DNA of 64,000 nt from Nelumbo lutea. Its lineage: Eukaryota; Streptophyta; Magnoliopsida; Proteales; Nelumbonaceae. The translations under genes were made by a program, and so were the position numbers. The notes below the pieces were generated by a model. The model saw only the letters and a program-made list of their open reading frames with translations. It was not told the origin of the DNA and made no database searches. Positions 46,601-54,724 of this stretch are shown one piece after another. The stretch is from assembly GCA_022828595.1 (NCBI GenBank), contig JAKGHH010000006.1, positions 15,062,499 to 15,126,498 on the forward strand, written 5' to 3'. Each line of letters opens with the position of its first letter. Position 1 is the first letter of the stretch.

Positions 46601-49600
46601 TAATGGTATTTGTAGAGTCTCCTATGGAAAGGGACGACAATCCCAGTTGCTTAGTTAACCTCAGGCCTGTTAAGACAGTCAATACTTCTGCTTTCATAGA
46701 GTTAACCACACCAATCCACCAACTAAAAACCCAGAAAATCATCTCTTCTTAAAATCATTCATTGAAGCCGCCTCCACCCCAGTTGAACACTGCAAGGGGA
46801 TGCAAGACCCAATGAAGTGTGAAGAATCTCCACCAGATTCCTTTGAAGATGATTCGAAAAAATCCTTCAATGTGAGAACCCTTTACAAAGGTGGGATCTA
46901 GCCTTATCTTTTGCTTTTCTTTCCACATGCCCCAAATTACTATATATATGGTAATGCTCCAATAAATCTCTCCTCTACTGCCGAAGCCACACAGATGCCA
47001 CTGGTTTAAAAGTCCAAAATAAGCTCCAAAGCAACCCAGCTATATAACCATCCAAGTTTAAATACAAGTTCCATCAAAATATCGCCATTGAGCAATGAAT
47101 AAGAAGGTTATCTGCTATTTCTCTATCCTGAAAACACATGATGCACACATAAGGAGATATCCACAATCTTTCCAGTTTCTTCCTTTGCATGATGTCACAT
47201 GTATTGGTTCTCCCCATACATACCTCCCATACAAAAAATGATACTCTCATATGAATAATAAAGTTCCACACCTTCTTAGCTGGAAAATTGGGGTCTTGCG
47301 GATCTGAAACAAGGGCCTTAAAGAAAGAGTTAGTGGACTTACCCGACAGGTTGATTTTCCAAATTCTGTAGTCACACTTCTGTCAGCTAAGAATAATCCC
47401 TAAGAAGTCTTCTAAGAAACAAATTCTGATTATTTCCGTGGGGTGAAGGCATTGAGGACAAGAAATGGAAGCATTCTTAACCTAAGAAAGACCAAATAAG
47501 CAGGGGAAAGACTCAGTAAGAAGCCTCTCTCCCCACTAAAGATCAGTCCAAAACTTAATTATGTTACCATTCCCAACCTGAAATTAGTGAATTTAAAGAA
47601 AATATTATAGGTTTGAGTACTACATTTCCAATGATTGGTTGATTTGACCCAGACCAAGTGGTGATTGTTGTCGCAAGCATTCACATCCTTCCCGTACTTT
47701 CTGTTTACAACAAAGTTGCAAAGAGAATTAGATTTAGTAGGGAATCTCCAGAGCCATATTCGTAGGAGAACCATGTTCCTTTCCTTGATATGCCCGATCC
47801 CAACCCACCAGTTTCCTTTTGATGCAAATCTTCTCCCATTTTACTCAACAACTTCTTTTCTCACCATCCCCCTTCCGCAGTTTTTTTTTCTTTTTTTTAC
47901 TTTTTATCAGCAACCCAGAAAACAGAATTTCATTAAAGATGAAAGAAAACAGAGTTCAACCAGTAAGTTGTGAAAAGAAAACAATCCCAATACAGGTGGC
48001 AGCTGAATGTTTCAAGTTTAAAATTAAATATTCGTTGACATGAATTATATTATATGACATAGCACATGTGAAGTAAAATATATGTTATCAATTGCTTGTT
48101 TGTACTTTTACTCTCAAAATAATGCTGTGAAAGCAACATTTACCAAACAGCTTTTGCAGAATAAAAAACACAGTAAAAGCTCATATATGGACATTAAATA
48201 ATTAGAGCAATCTCCTACCCACCATGATACCAGCTCTATGTTCACTAAATAATATAGGCAAGTGTTCTTTATTTTTTTCATTTAGGTTTCCTTTTCTTTG
48301 CTAGTAGCTGGGGGCTTTTTTTTGACAATTAACTAAATTACTTCATTGCCAACCCAAATTAGGGCTACAAAAGGATCATATCAAATTGGATATTTCTAGA
48401 TCCAAATTTGATTTGTAATATTTGGTACCAAATCTAACTTATCTTTGGAAAGATTCATAAATGAGTTTTTTTTCCAATGAATGTTATGCAAATAAAATTG
48501 TTTCATCCTTGGGTCATTTTTCTAAATGGAACTCTATTTTAGAACAGTAAAAATATGGACCAATGCCATGTTGTCGACAATCAGCTAATTTCACATTCAA
48601 AACAGTTATGCATAAACTGCCTTATATTTTACACATCAAGATATATAAATATGAAAAACTAAAATCTAGTATTCATAGAAAGGAATTGCAATTAGCACCT
48701 GAGAACTCTTAACTTCGGATTTGAATTTTGACAGGCTAGATTCTTGTGTCATCTCACTCTGTGGAAAAAACAAAATTAGACAATTAGAAGTAAAAAAAAG
48801 AGGGGATTTTGTGGCATTTAACAAATCAAAAAGCAGTTTGTTCTTCAGAACAGCAAAGGGTATAGTTGCTGCTATTGGGGAAAAATTACCAATGCCTTCA
48901 AATATGAAATACAAGCTTAAGATAAAACATAAGGCTGTGTTTGGTTTGTGAGAAAGGGATGATAGGAATATTCTTTAAAGATTCTATTTTCTTGAGTTTG
49001 GTTTGTGGGATGCACAAGGATGGGACAGGAAAATTGTGGGACACGATTTCTCAAAAAGTGGGATGCTGGGTCACACCAAAACAGTGTAACCCCGGTAGGA
49101 AAGGAAATTTGAGGGAAAGTTTAACGGGGCTTGTCAAAGAGAGTTTGTCTTCTCCATTTTGTGCATCAAGCAGATCTCTCCAATAAATGACATAAAAAGC
49201 TATGTTCTCATCTCATGTTTCTTAGTCAAGGTAAAACTCTATTTAGATTCCTTATGATTTCCACACTACTTGGTATTACCACCATGGCTGCCTTTGGTCT
49301 GCAACTTTGATATGCTATCACCACTGCGGCTTCCTTTGTACCTAACAATGATGGTCGGCCTGCCTATGTCAATTGTTTCTATGCACCAATACCTTTCTGA
49401 GCTATTTATAATCCAGGTCTGAGTTACTTGAGTTCAATATCTCATATTTGGGTTTTCCTAGGTCTAAACTTTTCACCCACTTGAGTTTAATATCTTAAAT
49501 CTGGGTTTTCCTAAATATGATAAAAGGGCTTTTTCTTATTTCTATTTTTTTACAATGCCTCAAAACAATTCCAACCCCCTCCATTGATGCATAGGCTGAT

Positions 49601-51747
49601 TTTCATATTTCTTCTTATCCCTAACATAGCTTAAGGACTTAACCTGTACTTTCATTTCAAAAATTCCTTCAGTAAGTTGGTGGGTCTGTATTGTACAGGA
49701 TTCCTCCACATTTGTTTTGCCCTGTTTCATTTTTGGTGTTTTGCCTTGTTTCAATTTAGTTAGTTAAGTTTATCACCTTCCACCAAACCTCCATCCCTCT
49801 TCTTTGCTCGTTGATTCATAACTAACTATGCACACTCGTAATATCTAATTAATATGGCCTTTTATTTGTTTTTCTTTGTAGTAGATTATTTGGGGCATTA
49901 AACAATTAACTTTTTCTCGTTTTCTTTTAAGCCAAGAAGATGTATCGAATTTTCATCCCCACCAAATGACCAATGGGACTTACAAACTCTTGTTTAAATT
50001 TTCCCTCAAGGCACTATGGAGGAAATAATAATCATTCCTTCGGGTCACTTGCACCATGATCAATTGCTATGGAAACATTCAAATTCTTGCATTTAGACAG
50101 TAAAATCCTGCATACAAGCTCTTTAAAAAGTCCTATCCCAGCTATTTTCATCAAGTGGTACAATGGAAATATATGGTAGCTAAAAATTCCATTTGGATTC
50201 CATATTTTCCTATGGAGAGTTTACTGGGATGCAATTCCCACTAAGGACAAGCTTTTTTTTTTCTTATATGAAGAAGATAAAGCATGTCTTCTTTGTGGTG
50301 TACATTAGGAAACAATGCATCATTTACTTTTCTCCTGCCATTTTGCAAGAGAAATTTGACTGGATCTCCATCTGAACATCTTCTAGCAAGCACTAAGATG
50401 TTCTATGGAATCATCACAGAACGGAAACAGATTAAAACTCATTAATAACATTGCTAAATCTAAATAGAGACAAGCATTGGAGAAGGTTGCTATTGTATTC
50501 TGGTTCATATAGGATGTTATAAACAAAATATTGCATGATTAACCCCATGGTTATAGCTATGGGTGTAATTCACTCTTTCTAGTTACTACTACTGCTAAAG
50601 ATACAACAATATAGAGCCCTTTATAGCTGCTGCTATAGAAATCAAGCAAAATTGCAGGGTGTAGCAAATGGTAGGTTGCACATCTCAATCTGAATCCTTT
50701 GGAATCTAAATGGCAGGCAATACTATAAGGAATAAAAGCAGCTATAAAGGCAAAACCTAGCAGATAAATTTTTTTCGAATGCCATGTATATGTAGTTGTG
50801 TTTAAACATCAAAATTAGATTGTAACTGCTGTGATTAAATATATAGGAATGAAGTAATAGGGCTATTTGCAGAAAAATGAGATAGCTCATAAAATAGCAT
50901 AAACTATTTGTAAGAAGGGAAAGAAACTGTGGTATTCCCTTCATTGGGCATTGATGGACAAATCTTTTTTAATAAAACATAATATTTTATTTTTGGGTTT
51001 AGTTGACAAAAAAAAAGGTAAACCAAACATTTTTCTCTCCATTTATTTGCCCACAAAAAAGGAATATTTCCATTATTTTTCCTTGTATAACCAAACGATG
51101 GAAAGTGAACTTTACCCATCCCACCCAAATCTTCCCACAAACCAAAAGGAGCCTAAAAGAAGACAGGTGAGACTTCCTTACTTTCTGCATCTCTCCTTTT
51201 GAAACAAAGGATTGTGCAACATTTTCCAAACTGTCATTCAACACCTCAGTAATAGCAGCTGTTATTGCCTCGGCTTGCTTCGAGGGCACACCTTGTGCTT
51301 CTAATCTTCTAACCTGGATATCCAAGTTTGCACTTTCTCAAGACAATTAACTCAAAAGATACAATTGATTCAACAGAAACCGAATTGCTTGAAAATATAT
51401 TGCATAACCCTAGACTTGCATATTTCCTTAATTTAATCTTGAAGAAAAGCAATAATATAAGAATAATGAAAAAACTTCTAATGATTAATTACCAAAGCCA
51501 ATGTATCAACCAGAAATGCATGCTTGCCATTTGATTTAACAAGTTGAGATATCAATCTGCAATCGAATCTGTTAAAAGGTGACGACTTCAAAGCGAAAGA
51601 ATTAGACAACCTAATGGAAGAATCAGGCGATAAACGATCTATAGCATTTGCTGCATTTGATCCGTTAAAGTGATTGAACCTAGTGAAGCAAATCGCAGAA
51701 TTCGTCCCCAACACCACCGCCCGCCTACAAGCGGCTGCTTTGGCCAT
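33926..51747 (-). CDS. FMP32: FMP32-like mitochondrial coiled-coil protein (DUF1640), 7 exons, 255 aa
   Basis: Exons: 51747-51493, 51313-51182, 48758-48699, 34619-34543, 34454-34398, 34255-34189, 34045-33926. All six introns are GT-AG, all joints keep frame, and the total is 768 nt including TAA. The N-terminus (about residues 1-40) is basic and serine/alanine-rich, as in mitochondrial presequences. Residues ~86-129 hold VRRLEAQGVPSKQAEAITAA, the DUF1640 signature. Residues ~145-225 form a long coiled coil (RETEKLRGDIEKMRSELRYE, then DKVTAGQRLDLNLERGRIRD). A membrane helix follows (CIGTLVSISAVGLAVVRIL) at the extreme C-terminus. This is the CCDC90/MCUR1-like family of inner-membrane proteins, called FMP32 in many plant annotations; the family has been linked to calcium uptake and respiratory assembly in animals and yeast, but its plant role is not settled. 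Introns of 2.4 and 14 kb are filled with transposons. It is the only intact gene seen. Confidence 0.9.
34866..34930 (+). repeat. SINE-like 3' end with GAT microsatellite
   Basis: GGCAGCTGACCCCATATAG, then TTAGGACAAGGTTTAGATGA, then a GAT trinucleotide run. This phrase resembles the 3' end of Au-type plant SINEs. The 5' part with tRNA-like boxes was not found, so it is a fragment at best. Confidence 0.4.
34931..36780. other. Intron 3, left part
   Basis: About 1.85 kb with no domain or clear repeat boundary. It has scattered A/T runs and CT-rich stretches (36200-36480). I see nothing recognisable. Confidence 0.5.
36958..37602 (-). pseudogene. LINE RNase H (RVT_3) domain
   Basis: A 214-residue open frame. 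It contains VVWTPPPEGWVKLNFDGSSQ, followed by GNPGPSGIGGVLRD, NRAEILAAVQGIQIAEQLG and VEGDSQIVVGWL: the D, E and D catalytic blocks of the C-terminal RNase H of plant LINEs. The frame is closed by a stop before the usual end. A similar domain is at 52661-53356. Confidence 0.9.
37664..37919 (+). repeat. 5' LTR of the complete copia (256 bp)
   Basis: TGTTGGAAAATG...CCAAAACA. It has an unusual TTTCTTTCTATTT-rich core and TATAAATA at 37861-37868, the likely promoter, about 50 bases before the primer site. Confidence 0.95.
37920..37933 (+). other. Primer-binding site of the complete copia
   Basis: TGGTATCAGAGCTC starts right after the LTR; it is complementary to the 3' end of initiator Met tRNA. 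Confidence 0.9.
38075..39088 (+). pseudogene. copia gag
   Basis: It starts MSDMTATSAPVQTDEGATNF and continues with YRLNGQNYLKWSQLVSAYLK, a DAWDEEASMIMSWLWSSM block, FLVRLNAEFDQVR and, at 38876-38917, an intact CX2CX4HX4C zinc knuckle (CTYCKKPRHTKDRC). One reading frame covers the whole gene, but TAA at 38483, TAG at 38873 and 38990 and TGA at 39038 interrupt it. Gag would form the particle and bind RNA. It runs on into pol in the same frame, as in copia single-ORF elements. Confidence 0.92.
39089..40675 (+). pseudogene. copia protease and integrase
   Basis: The protease active site WFLDSGATDYM is near 39178, with VLHVPKLSTSLISIHKL downstream. Integrase zinc domain: HHFRFGHPSF and CDVCELAKQ; core: FVTFIDDCTRVTWIFLL, RFRSDNATDYF and a PQQNGVAERKNGH block, so the D-D-E triad is kept. 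It ends with LGYSPTQKGYKCYHP. Same frame as gag; stops at 39590 (TAG) and 40613 (TAA). Apart from these the domains look well preserved. Confidence 0.93.
40676..42423 (+). pseudogene. copia reverse transcriptase and RNase H
   Basis: RT motifs: WVFTIKYKSDGSLERYKACL, QQFDVKNAFLHDDLEEEIYM and LKKALYGLKQSPRAWF. Near 41490 a deletion removes about ten residues before the catalytic box and shifts frame, but HYVDDIIVTGN itself is readable at 41487-41519. The frame then runs 41521-42423 with KDLGRIKYFLGIEV and RNase H motifs AYTDANYVG, SSAEAEFKAMA and LYCDNKLAI. In-frame stops: TGA 41962, TAG 42154, TGA 42190. The last residues before 42423 are degraded. Confidence 0.93.
42452..42721 (+). repeat. 3' LTR of the complete copia (270 bp)
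   Basis: It follows the polypurine tract CTTGAGGGAGAG. Same ends as the 5' LTR. It has one extra TTTCTTTCTATT-type unit. Confidence 0.95.
42740..43512 (-). pseudogene. LINE zinc-finger (zf-RVT) and linker
   Basis: The minus reading at 42870-42740 gives CVLCRASGEDCSHLLVFCSF, a CXXC...H...C finger found between RT and RNase H in plant LINEs, then SRAIWSW. 43262-42963 carries a tryptophan-rich linker ending in a GYFSCASFFKALC-like segment. The frames are separate and broken. Confidence 0.8.
43514..44615 (-). pseudogene. LINE reverse transcriptase
   Basis: From high to low: NATFLALIPRKIDAKHPKDY, SLVTSIYKILAKVL, ISQAQGAFVQGRQITDQILI, ARKLDLEKAYD, GLRQGDPLSLFLFTLVADAF, the catalytic FVDDIIIF near 44030, then LQYLGLPLGANPKE and RRNYISIGGRVTLL. 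All seven RT blocks of an L1-type plant LINE are present. It is split over three frames with stops near 44260, 43925 and 43870. Confidence 0.9.
44640..45029. repeat. Near-perfect palindrome, ~114 bp arms
   Basis: 44640-44753 and 44915-45029 are inverse copies with about two differences (one substitution, one C-run length change). The ~160 base loop contains one copy of a 148 bp direct repeat. The outer end of the left arm is also the LINE target site TTCAAATAGCTT. The high identity suggests recent origin or gene conversion. Confidence 0.9.
44767..45177 (+). repeat. 148 bp direct repeat pair around the palindrome's right arm
   Basis: 44767-44914 and 45030-45177 are nearly identical (offset 263). 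The first lies in the palindrome loop, the second directly outside its right arm. Together with the palindrome this suggests template switching during repair. The content is LINE ORF1-like on the minus strand. Confidence 0.9.
45030..46300 (-). pseudogene. LINE ORF1 (DUF4283-like) remnant
   Basis: Minus-strand pieces: 46188-45997 with a WVLKAKVKESRDYVRLSWW segment, 45976-45770 with SFGFPLHVWCIFAFNTIGDF then RILVEVEEI, an acidic stretch at 45675-45481, and 45268-44999 with LDSKWQVVNVIYFGSFLVEV. The aromatic/basic block and GxPLHxW motif are typical of plant LINE ORF1. Frames are broken. The piece around 46000-46215 recurs at 54730-54930. Confidence 0.65.
46380..47995 (-). mobile_element. Older LINE fragment (RNase H and zinc finger)
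   Basis: The minus reading at 46720-46540 gives KAEVLTVLTGLRLTKQLGLS and a DSTNTINWF block (RNase H), and 47271-47074 gives MRVSFFVWEVCMGRTNT with LWISPYVCIMCFQD (zf-RVT). It is 3' LINE DNA with decayed frames. The stretch from 45996 to about 47995 is repeated at 54725-56565 with a ~190 base gap. Confidence 0.75.
47996..48698. other. Intron 3, right part
   Basis: T-rich intronic DNA with no domain; it leads to the donor of exon 3. Nothing recognisable. Confidence 0.5.
48699..48758 (-). CDS. FMP32: FMP32-like exon 3
   Basis: 20 codons, SEMTQESSLSKFKSEVKSSQ, acceptor CACAG, donor GTGCTA. It is too short to be found by ORF length and was recognised by fit to the family and by phase 0 joints on both sides. 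Confidence 0.9.
48759..51181. other. Intron 2 of the FMP32-like gene
   Basis: 2.4 kb, AT-rich. An AAGGCTGTGTTTGGTTTG stretch at 48930 resembles the end of the palindromic mini-elements in blocks A and B, but I see no partner end. No coding domain. Confidence 0.5.
51182..51313 (-). CDS. FMP32: FMP32-like exon 2
   Basis: 44 codons, VRRLEAQGVPSK to FVSKGEMQK, acceptor CCAG and donor GTAAGG. It holds the most conserved part of DUF1640. Its first ~20 bases are repeated at 51787-51808 as part of the tandem duplication. Confidence 0.9.
51493..51747 (-). CDS. FMP32: FMP32-like exon 1 (start codon, presequence)
   Basis: 85 codons from ATG at 51747 (MAKAAACRRAVVLGTNSAIC) to GCTTTG followed by donor GTAATT. 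No in-frame upstream ATG is present in this copy. The exon ends in ...FLVDTLAL and joins VRRLEAQG of exon 2 in phase 0. A frameshifted twin lies at 51988-52241, so the start call assumes transcripts use this inner copy. Confidence 0.85.
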
Positions 51748-51987
51748 TCGTTTGTGAAACGAAACTAGAGAAAGGAATCCACCAGACTTGTGCTTCCAAT
51801 CTTCTAACCTGGATATCCAAGTTCACACTTTCTCAAGACAATTAAATCAAAAGATAAAATTGATTCAACAGAAACCAAATTGCTTGAAAAAATATTTTGC
51901 ATAATCCTAGACTTATATTTCCTTAATTTAATCTTGAAGAAAAGCAATAATATAACAATAATGAAAAGACTTTTAACGATTAATTAC

Positions 51988-52241
51988 CAAAGCCAATGTA
52001 TCAACCAGAAATGCACGCTTGTTGTTTGATTTAACAAGTTGAGATATCAATCGCAATCGAATCTGTTAAAAGGTGACGACTTCAAAGCGAAAGAATTAGA
52101 CAACCTAATGGAAGAATCAGGCGACATACAATCTATAGCATTTGCCGCATTTGATCCATTAAAGTGAATCAACCTAGTGAAGCAAATCGCAGAATTCGTC
52201 CGCAACAACACCGCCCGACTACAACTGGTTGTTTTGGCCAT
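51988..52241 (-). pseudogene. Frameshifted second exon 1 of the FMP32-like gene
   Basis: ATG at 52241 (MAKTTSCSRAVLLRTNSAIC). It is 254 nt against 255 in the intact copy, the missing base falling near 52053 (ATCGCAA for ATCTGCAA). The donor GTAATT is kept. An in-frame upstream ATG exists at 52286. If spliced to exon 2 it would be out of frame, so this first exon cannot give the full protein. Confidence 0.85.
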
Positions 52242-52410
52242 TCGTTTGTGAAACCAAACTAGAGAAAGGGCTCCACCAAAATTCAAAAAATCTACAAAGA
52301 AACAATGTCAATTCCTCTGGTCCTCCCTTCTAACATTCCCAAAATCCGCTTCAAAAACTTATTCTCCCTTTATTGTTCGTTCAAAGTTCAAAGAGAGGAC
52401 TTTGGTTTTG
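52190..52410 (-). repeat. Left arm of an inverted repeat of the gene 5' end
   Basis: It covers the first ~50 bases of the outer exon 1, the 5' UTR and upstream DNA to GAACGAACAA. It pairs with 53985-54225 at roughly 85-90% by eye. The LINE at 52497-53672 lies between the arms. Confidence 0.85.
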
Positions 52411-52496
52411 GGCGAGCAACCGTGTAGCGAGGAAAGCACCCAATGGTCCCAGTCAACAACCTATTTTTGAGAAAGGGAGAAGATCTTTGGAGTCCC

Positions 52497-53672
52497 CTTT
52501 TTTTTATAATTGAAATGATTTTATAAAACAGCAATAGACAATAGTACAAAGTCATCAAGGAAAGGTATGAGTTGCAACCTCTCCGGGCTAGTTAAGTATA
52601 GATTTCCAAATTAATAACAACTTACATAGAAGCACAAAAAAGATCTTCCCTAGAAACCCCCTATTTGGCTAAAGCATCAGCCAAAGAATTAGCAGACCTA
52701 CTAACCCATTTTACCTCAACTCTCATATTACTGGTTAACCACTTTACTTTTTTTATGAGATCTTTGTAGCCCCAAATGGTGGTATCCAAGTATAGGAGCC
52801 ACCCGGTTACCACCTGAGAGTCCCCTTCAACTAGGAGATGCTCCACCCCGAGCTGGTTAGCGATCTGAATTCCTTGTACTGCAGCAAGGATTTCTGCCCT
52901 TATGGAATCCCCCACTCCCACCGGTCCTGAGAATAGGGAAATTATGTTGCTGTCCTTATTTCTTAGGATACCCCCTATACCTGAAGGCCCGGGGTTGCCT
53001 TGGCTACTTCCATCAAAGTTCAGCTTGATGACACCTTCTAAAGGCGGAATCCATTCTGACAGAATTCTATCTTTCTTTGTTGAACTGTTAGCTATTACTA
53101 GCCAATTTCTCCACAAATCATCAAAGGAGAAATCATCAAAGATAACCACAGCTTTCAGCCAATGGATTGCTCTTGTTAGGATACAATCCTTCATTTCATC
53201 TAACCCTCTTTCCTTCTCTAAGAAAATTCTTGCATTCATTTCCTCCCAAAGAGTCCACAGAGTGGCTGCCCTAACACATTTCCACATGACCTTACCTCTT
53301 CTAGTGTGCCAAACAAAGGCAGATGGGTTGAATAACAAGCTTAAATCAGAAGGCAAAAACCACCTACCTCCAAATAAACAAAGGCTCCACCTCCATATAG
53401 CTATAGCAAAGGAACAAAGATCAGCAAATGGACACAGTCCTCATTCTCGGCCTTACACAAGGAACGTGCCCAGACTTCTTTGACAGGGAATCCTTGGGAA
53501 AAGGGGTTAGAACTGAGGAATTTGAGAAAAGAAGAGCAAGTAAAAGTACCTTTTGGAAGAGGAGTCCAAACCCTTTGATCAAAAGAAGTGGGGTCCAAGC
53601 AAACAGATTCTAGTAAATGAATTAGCTCAATAACATAATTTGACTCACCATCCCTTAACCCTCTACGAAATC
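52497..53672 (-). mobile_element. LINE, 5'-truncated, 1.18 kb, 15 bp TSD
   Basis: GATCTTTGGAGTCCC occurs at 52482-52496 and 53673-53687. The A tail is the T run beginning at 52498. Content is linker, zinc-finger trace and RNase H. Same LINE family as 36795-44639. It inserted into the gene's upstream region, between the inverted-repeat arms. Confidence 0.9.
52661..53356 (-). pseudogene. LINE RNase H domain, nearly intact
   Basis: A 231-residue open frame. It contains EWIPPLEGVIKLNFDGSSQG, NPGPSGIGGILRNKDSNIIS, RAEILAAVQGIQIANQLG, VEGDSQVVTGWL and the end RSANSLADALAK: all D-E-D-D blocks of an RVT_3 RNase H. Upstream, 53721-53401 holds the decayed zinc-finger linker. It has no start of its own, so it is a truncated ORF2 end, not a gene. 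Confidence 0.9.
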
Positions 53673-53687
53673 GATCTTTGGAGTCCC

Positions 53688-53984
53688 TTTCTTCATCGTC
53701 TTCATTAACAACGTTTCTCAATTTGGTTTGTTTTAGCTTTAAAGTTTGAACTTTGAAGAGAAGGGTCAGACGAGAAGATTTTCCACCGATTTCAATATAA
53801 ATAGTGCCAGTAGATAGATAAAAAGAGGGAGACTCAGTGAGGGAGTTTTATTTGTTTCCTTGAAGCGCAAGACATCAACCTTTTCTTTTCTCATCTTCTT
53901 TTACATGATAAAGATAAACCTCCCAAACAGAAGTATGAAGGAGAGAGATTCGCCGATGTAGTAATCTTATCGGCTATAATCACC
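53688..53984. other. Spacer between the LINE and the right inverted arm
   Basis: 297 bases. It contains TATAAATA at 53798-53805 on the plus strand, facing the inverted gene copy. No gene. Confidence 0.4.
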
Positions 53985-54225
53985 ACTCATGGTCTCTTTG
54001 GACTTTGAACGAACAATTGAGGGAAAATAGGTTTTCGAAGCGGATTTTGGGAATGTTAGAAGGGAGGACCGAAGAAATTAAATTTATTTCTTTGCAAATT
54101 TTTTGAATTCTGTTGGAGCCCTTTCTCTATTTCGTTTCACAAACGAATGACCAAAGCAACCGCTTGTAGGGAGGCGGTGTCGTTGGGGACAAATTCGGCA
54201 ATTTGCTTTGCTAGGTTGAATCTCT
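53985..54225 (+). pseudogene. Inverted copy of the FMP32-like 5' end
   Basis: Inverse of 52190-52410. It includes an ATG at 54147 and 28 codons (MTKATACREAVSLGTNSAIC and eight more) before TAA. It ends within exon 1 with no donor. It is the right arm of the inverted repeat and points away from the gene. Confidence 0.85.
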
Positions 54226-54239
54226 TTGTCTAATAAAGA

Positions 54240-54715
54240 GAACCCTTCTGACTAGTAGCTCTAGTCCAACCATCACCAAATCCCTGTCCATTAAAAATAT
54301 GGAAGAACTTAGCTATAACAATATAGAAAAATCTCTACAGAATTGGGCAATTCCTAAAATAGCACCTTCAAAAATATATAGAAAGGGAATATTTAGTCTA
54401 AGACAGACTTTAACATAAAAAACCATAGAAAAAACAATAACATTAGGAATTAAATATGAAGACTTCCACCTAATAGGTCAAGAGACAATTGAAGCCTATA
54501 AAAGAAAACCTAAGTCTAATTTTATTCATTTTGGACTCATACAAGTGGCCATAAAATCATTAGCCAAACTAAGATTACAGATAACTACATTGAACTTCAT
54601 ACGAGACTCTTAGCAGGTTTAGTGACTCCTTACTAAGGGTAACAAAAGAAAGCTTACACCAAGGACCTATATATTTCAATGCATTTCCAAATGTTATATT
54701 CTCATTAACTTATTG
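54240..54715 (+). pseudogene. Endogenous pararetrovirus movement-protein fragment
   Basis: The plus-strand translation resembles the conserved core of the 30K-type movement protein of Caulimoviridae. The longest readable piece runs from about 54301, with stops at about 54417 and 54613. Motifs continue in a second frame to about 54710. Only this part of a viral genome is present; no coat protein, protease or RT was seen on either side. It is an old, broken integrated copy. The fragment begins just after the inverted FMP32-like arm and ends where LINE DNA starts. The assignment rests on reading by eye. Confidence 0.6.
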
Positions 54716-54724
54716 AGCCAAGCC

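Larger units (their letters stand above)
51293..52282 (-). repeat. Tandem duplication of the gene 5' end (two ~495 bp units)
   Basis: 51293-51787 and 51788-52282 align at a constant offset of 495. Each unit holds the first bases of exon 2, intron 1, exon 1 and part of the 5' UTR. The inner unit carries the intact exon 1. The outer unit lost one base in exon 1. Any transcript starting upstream of 52282 must cross both units. Confidence 0.9.
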
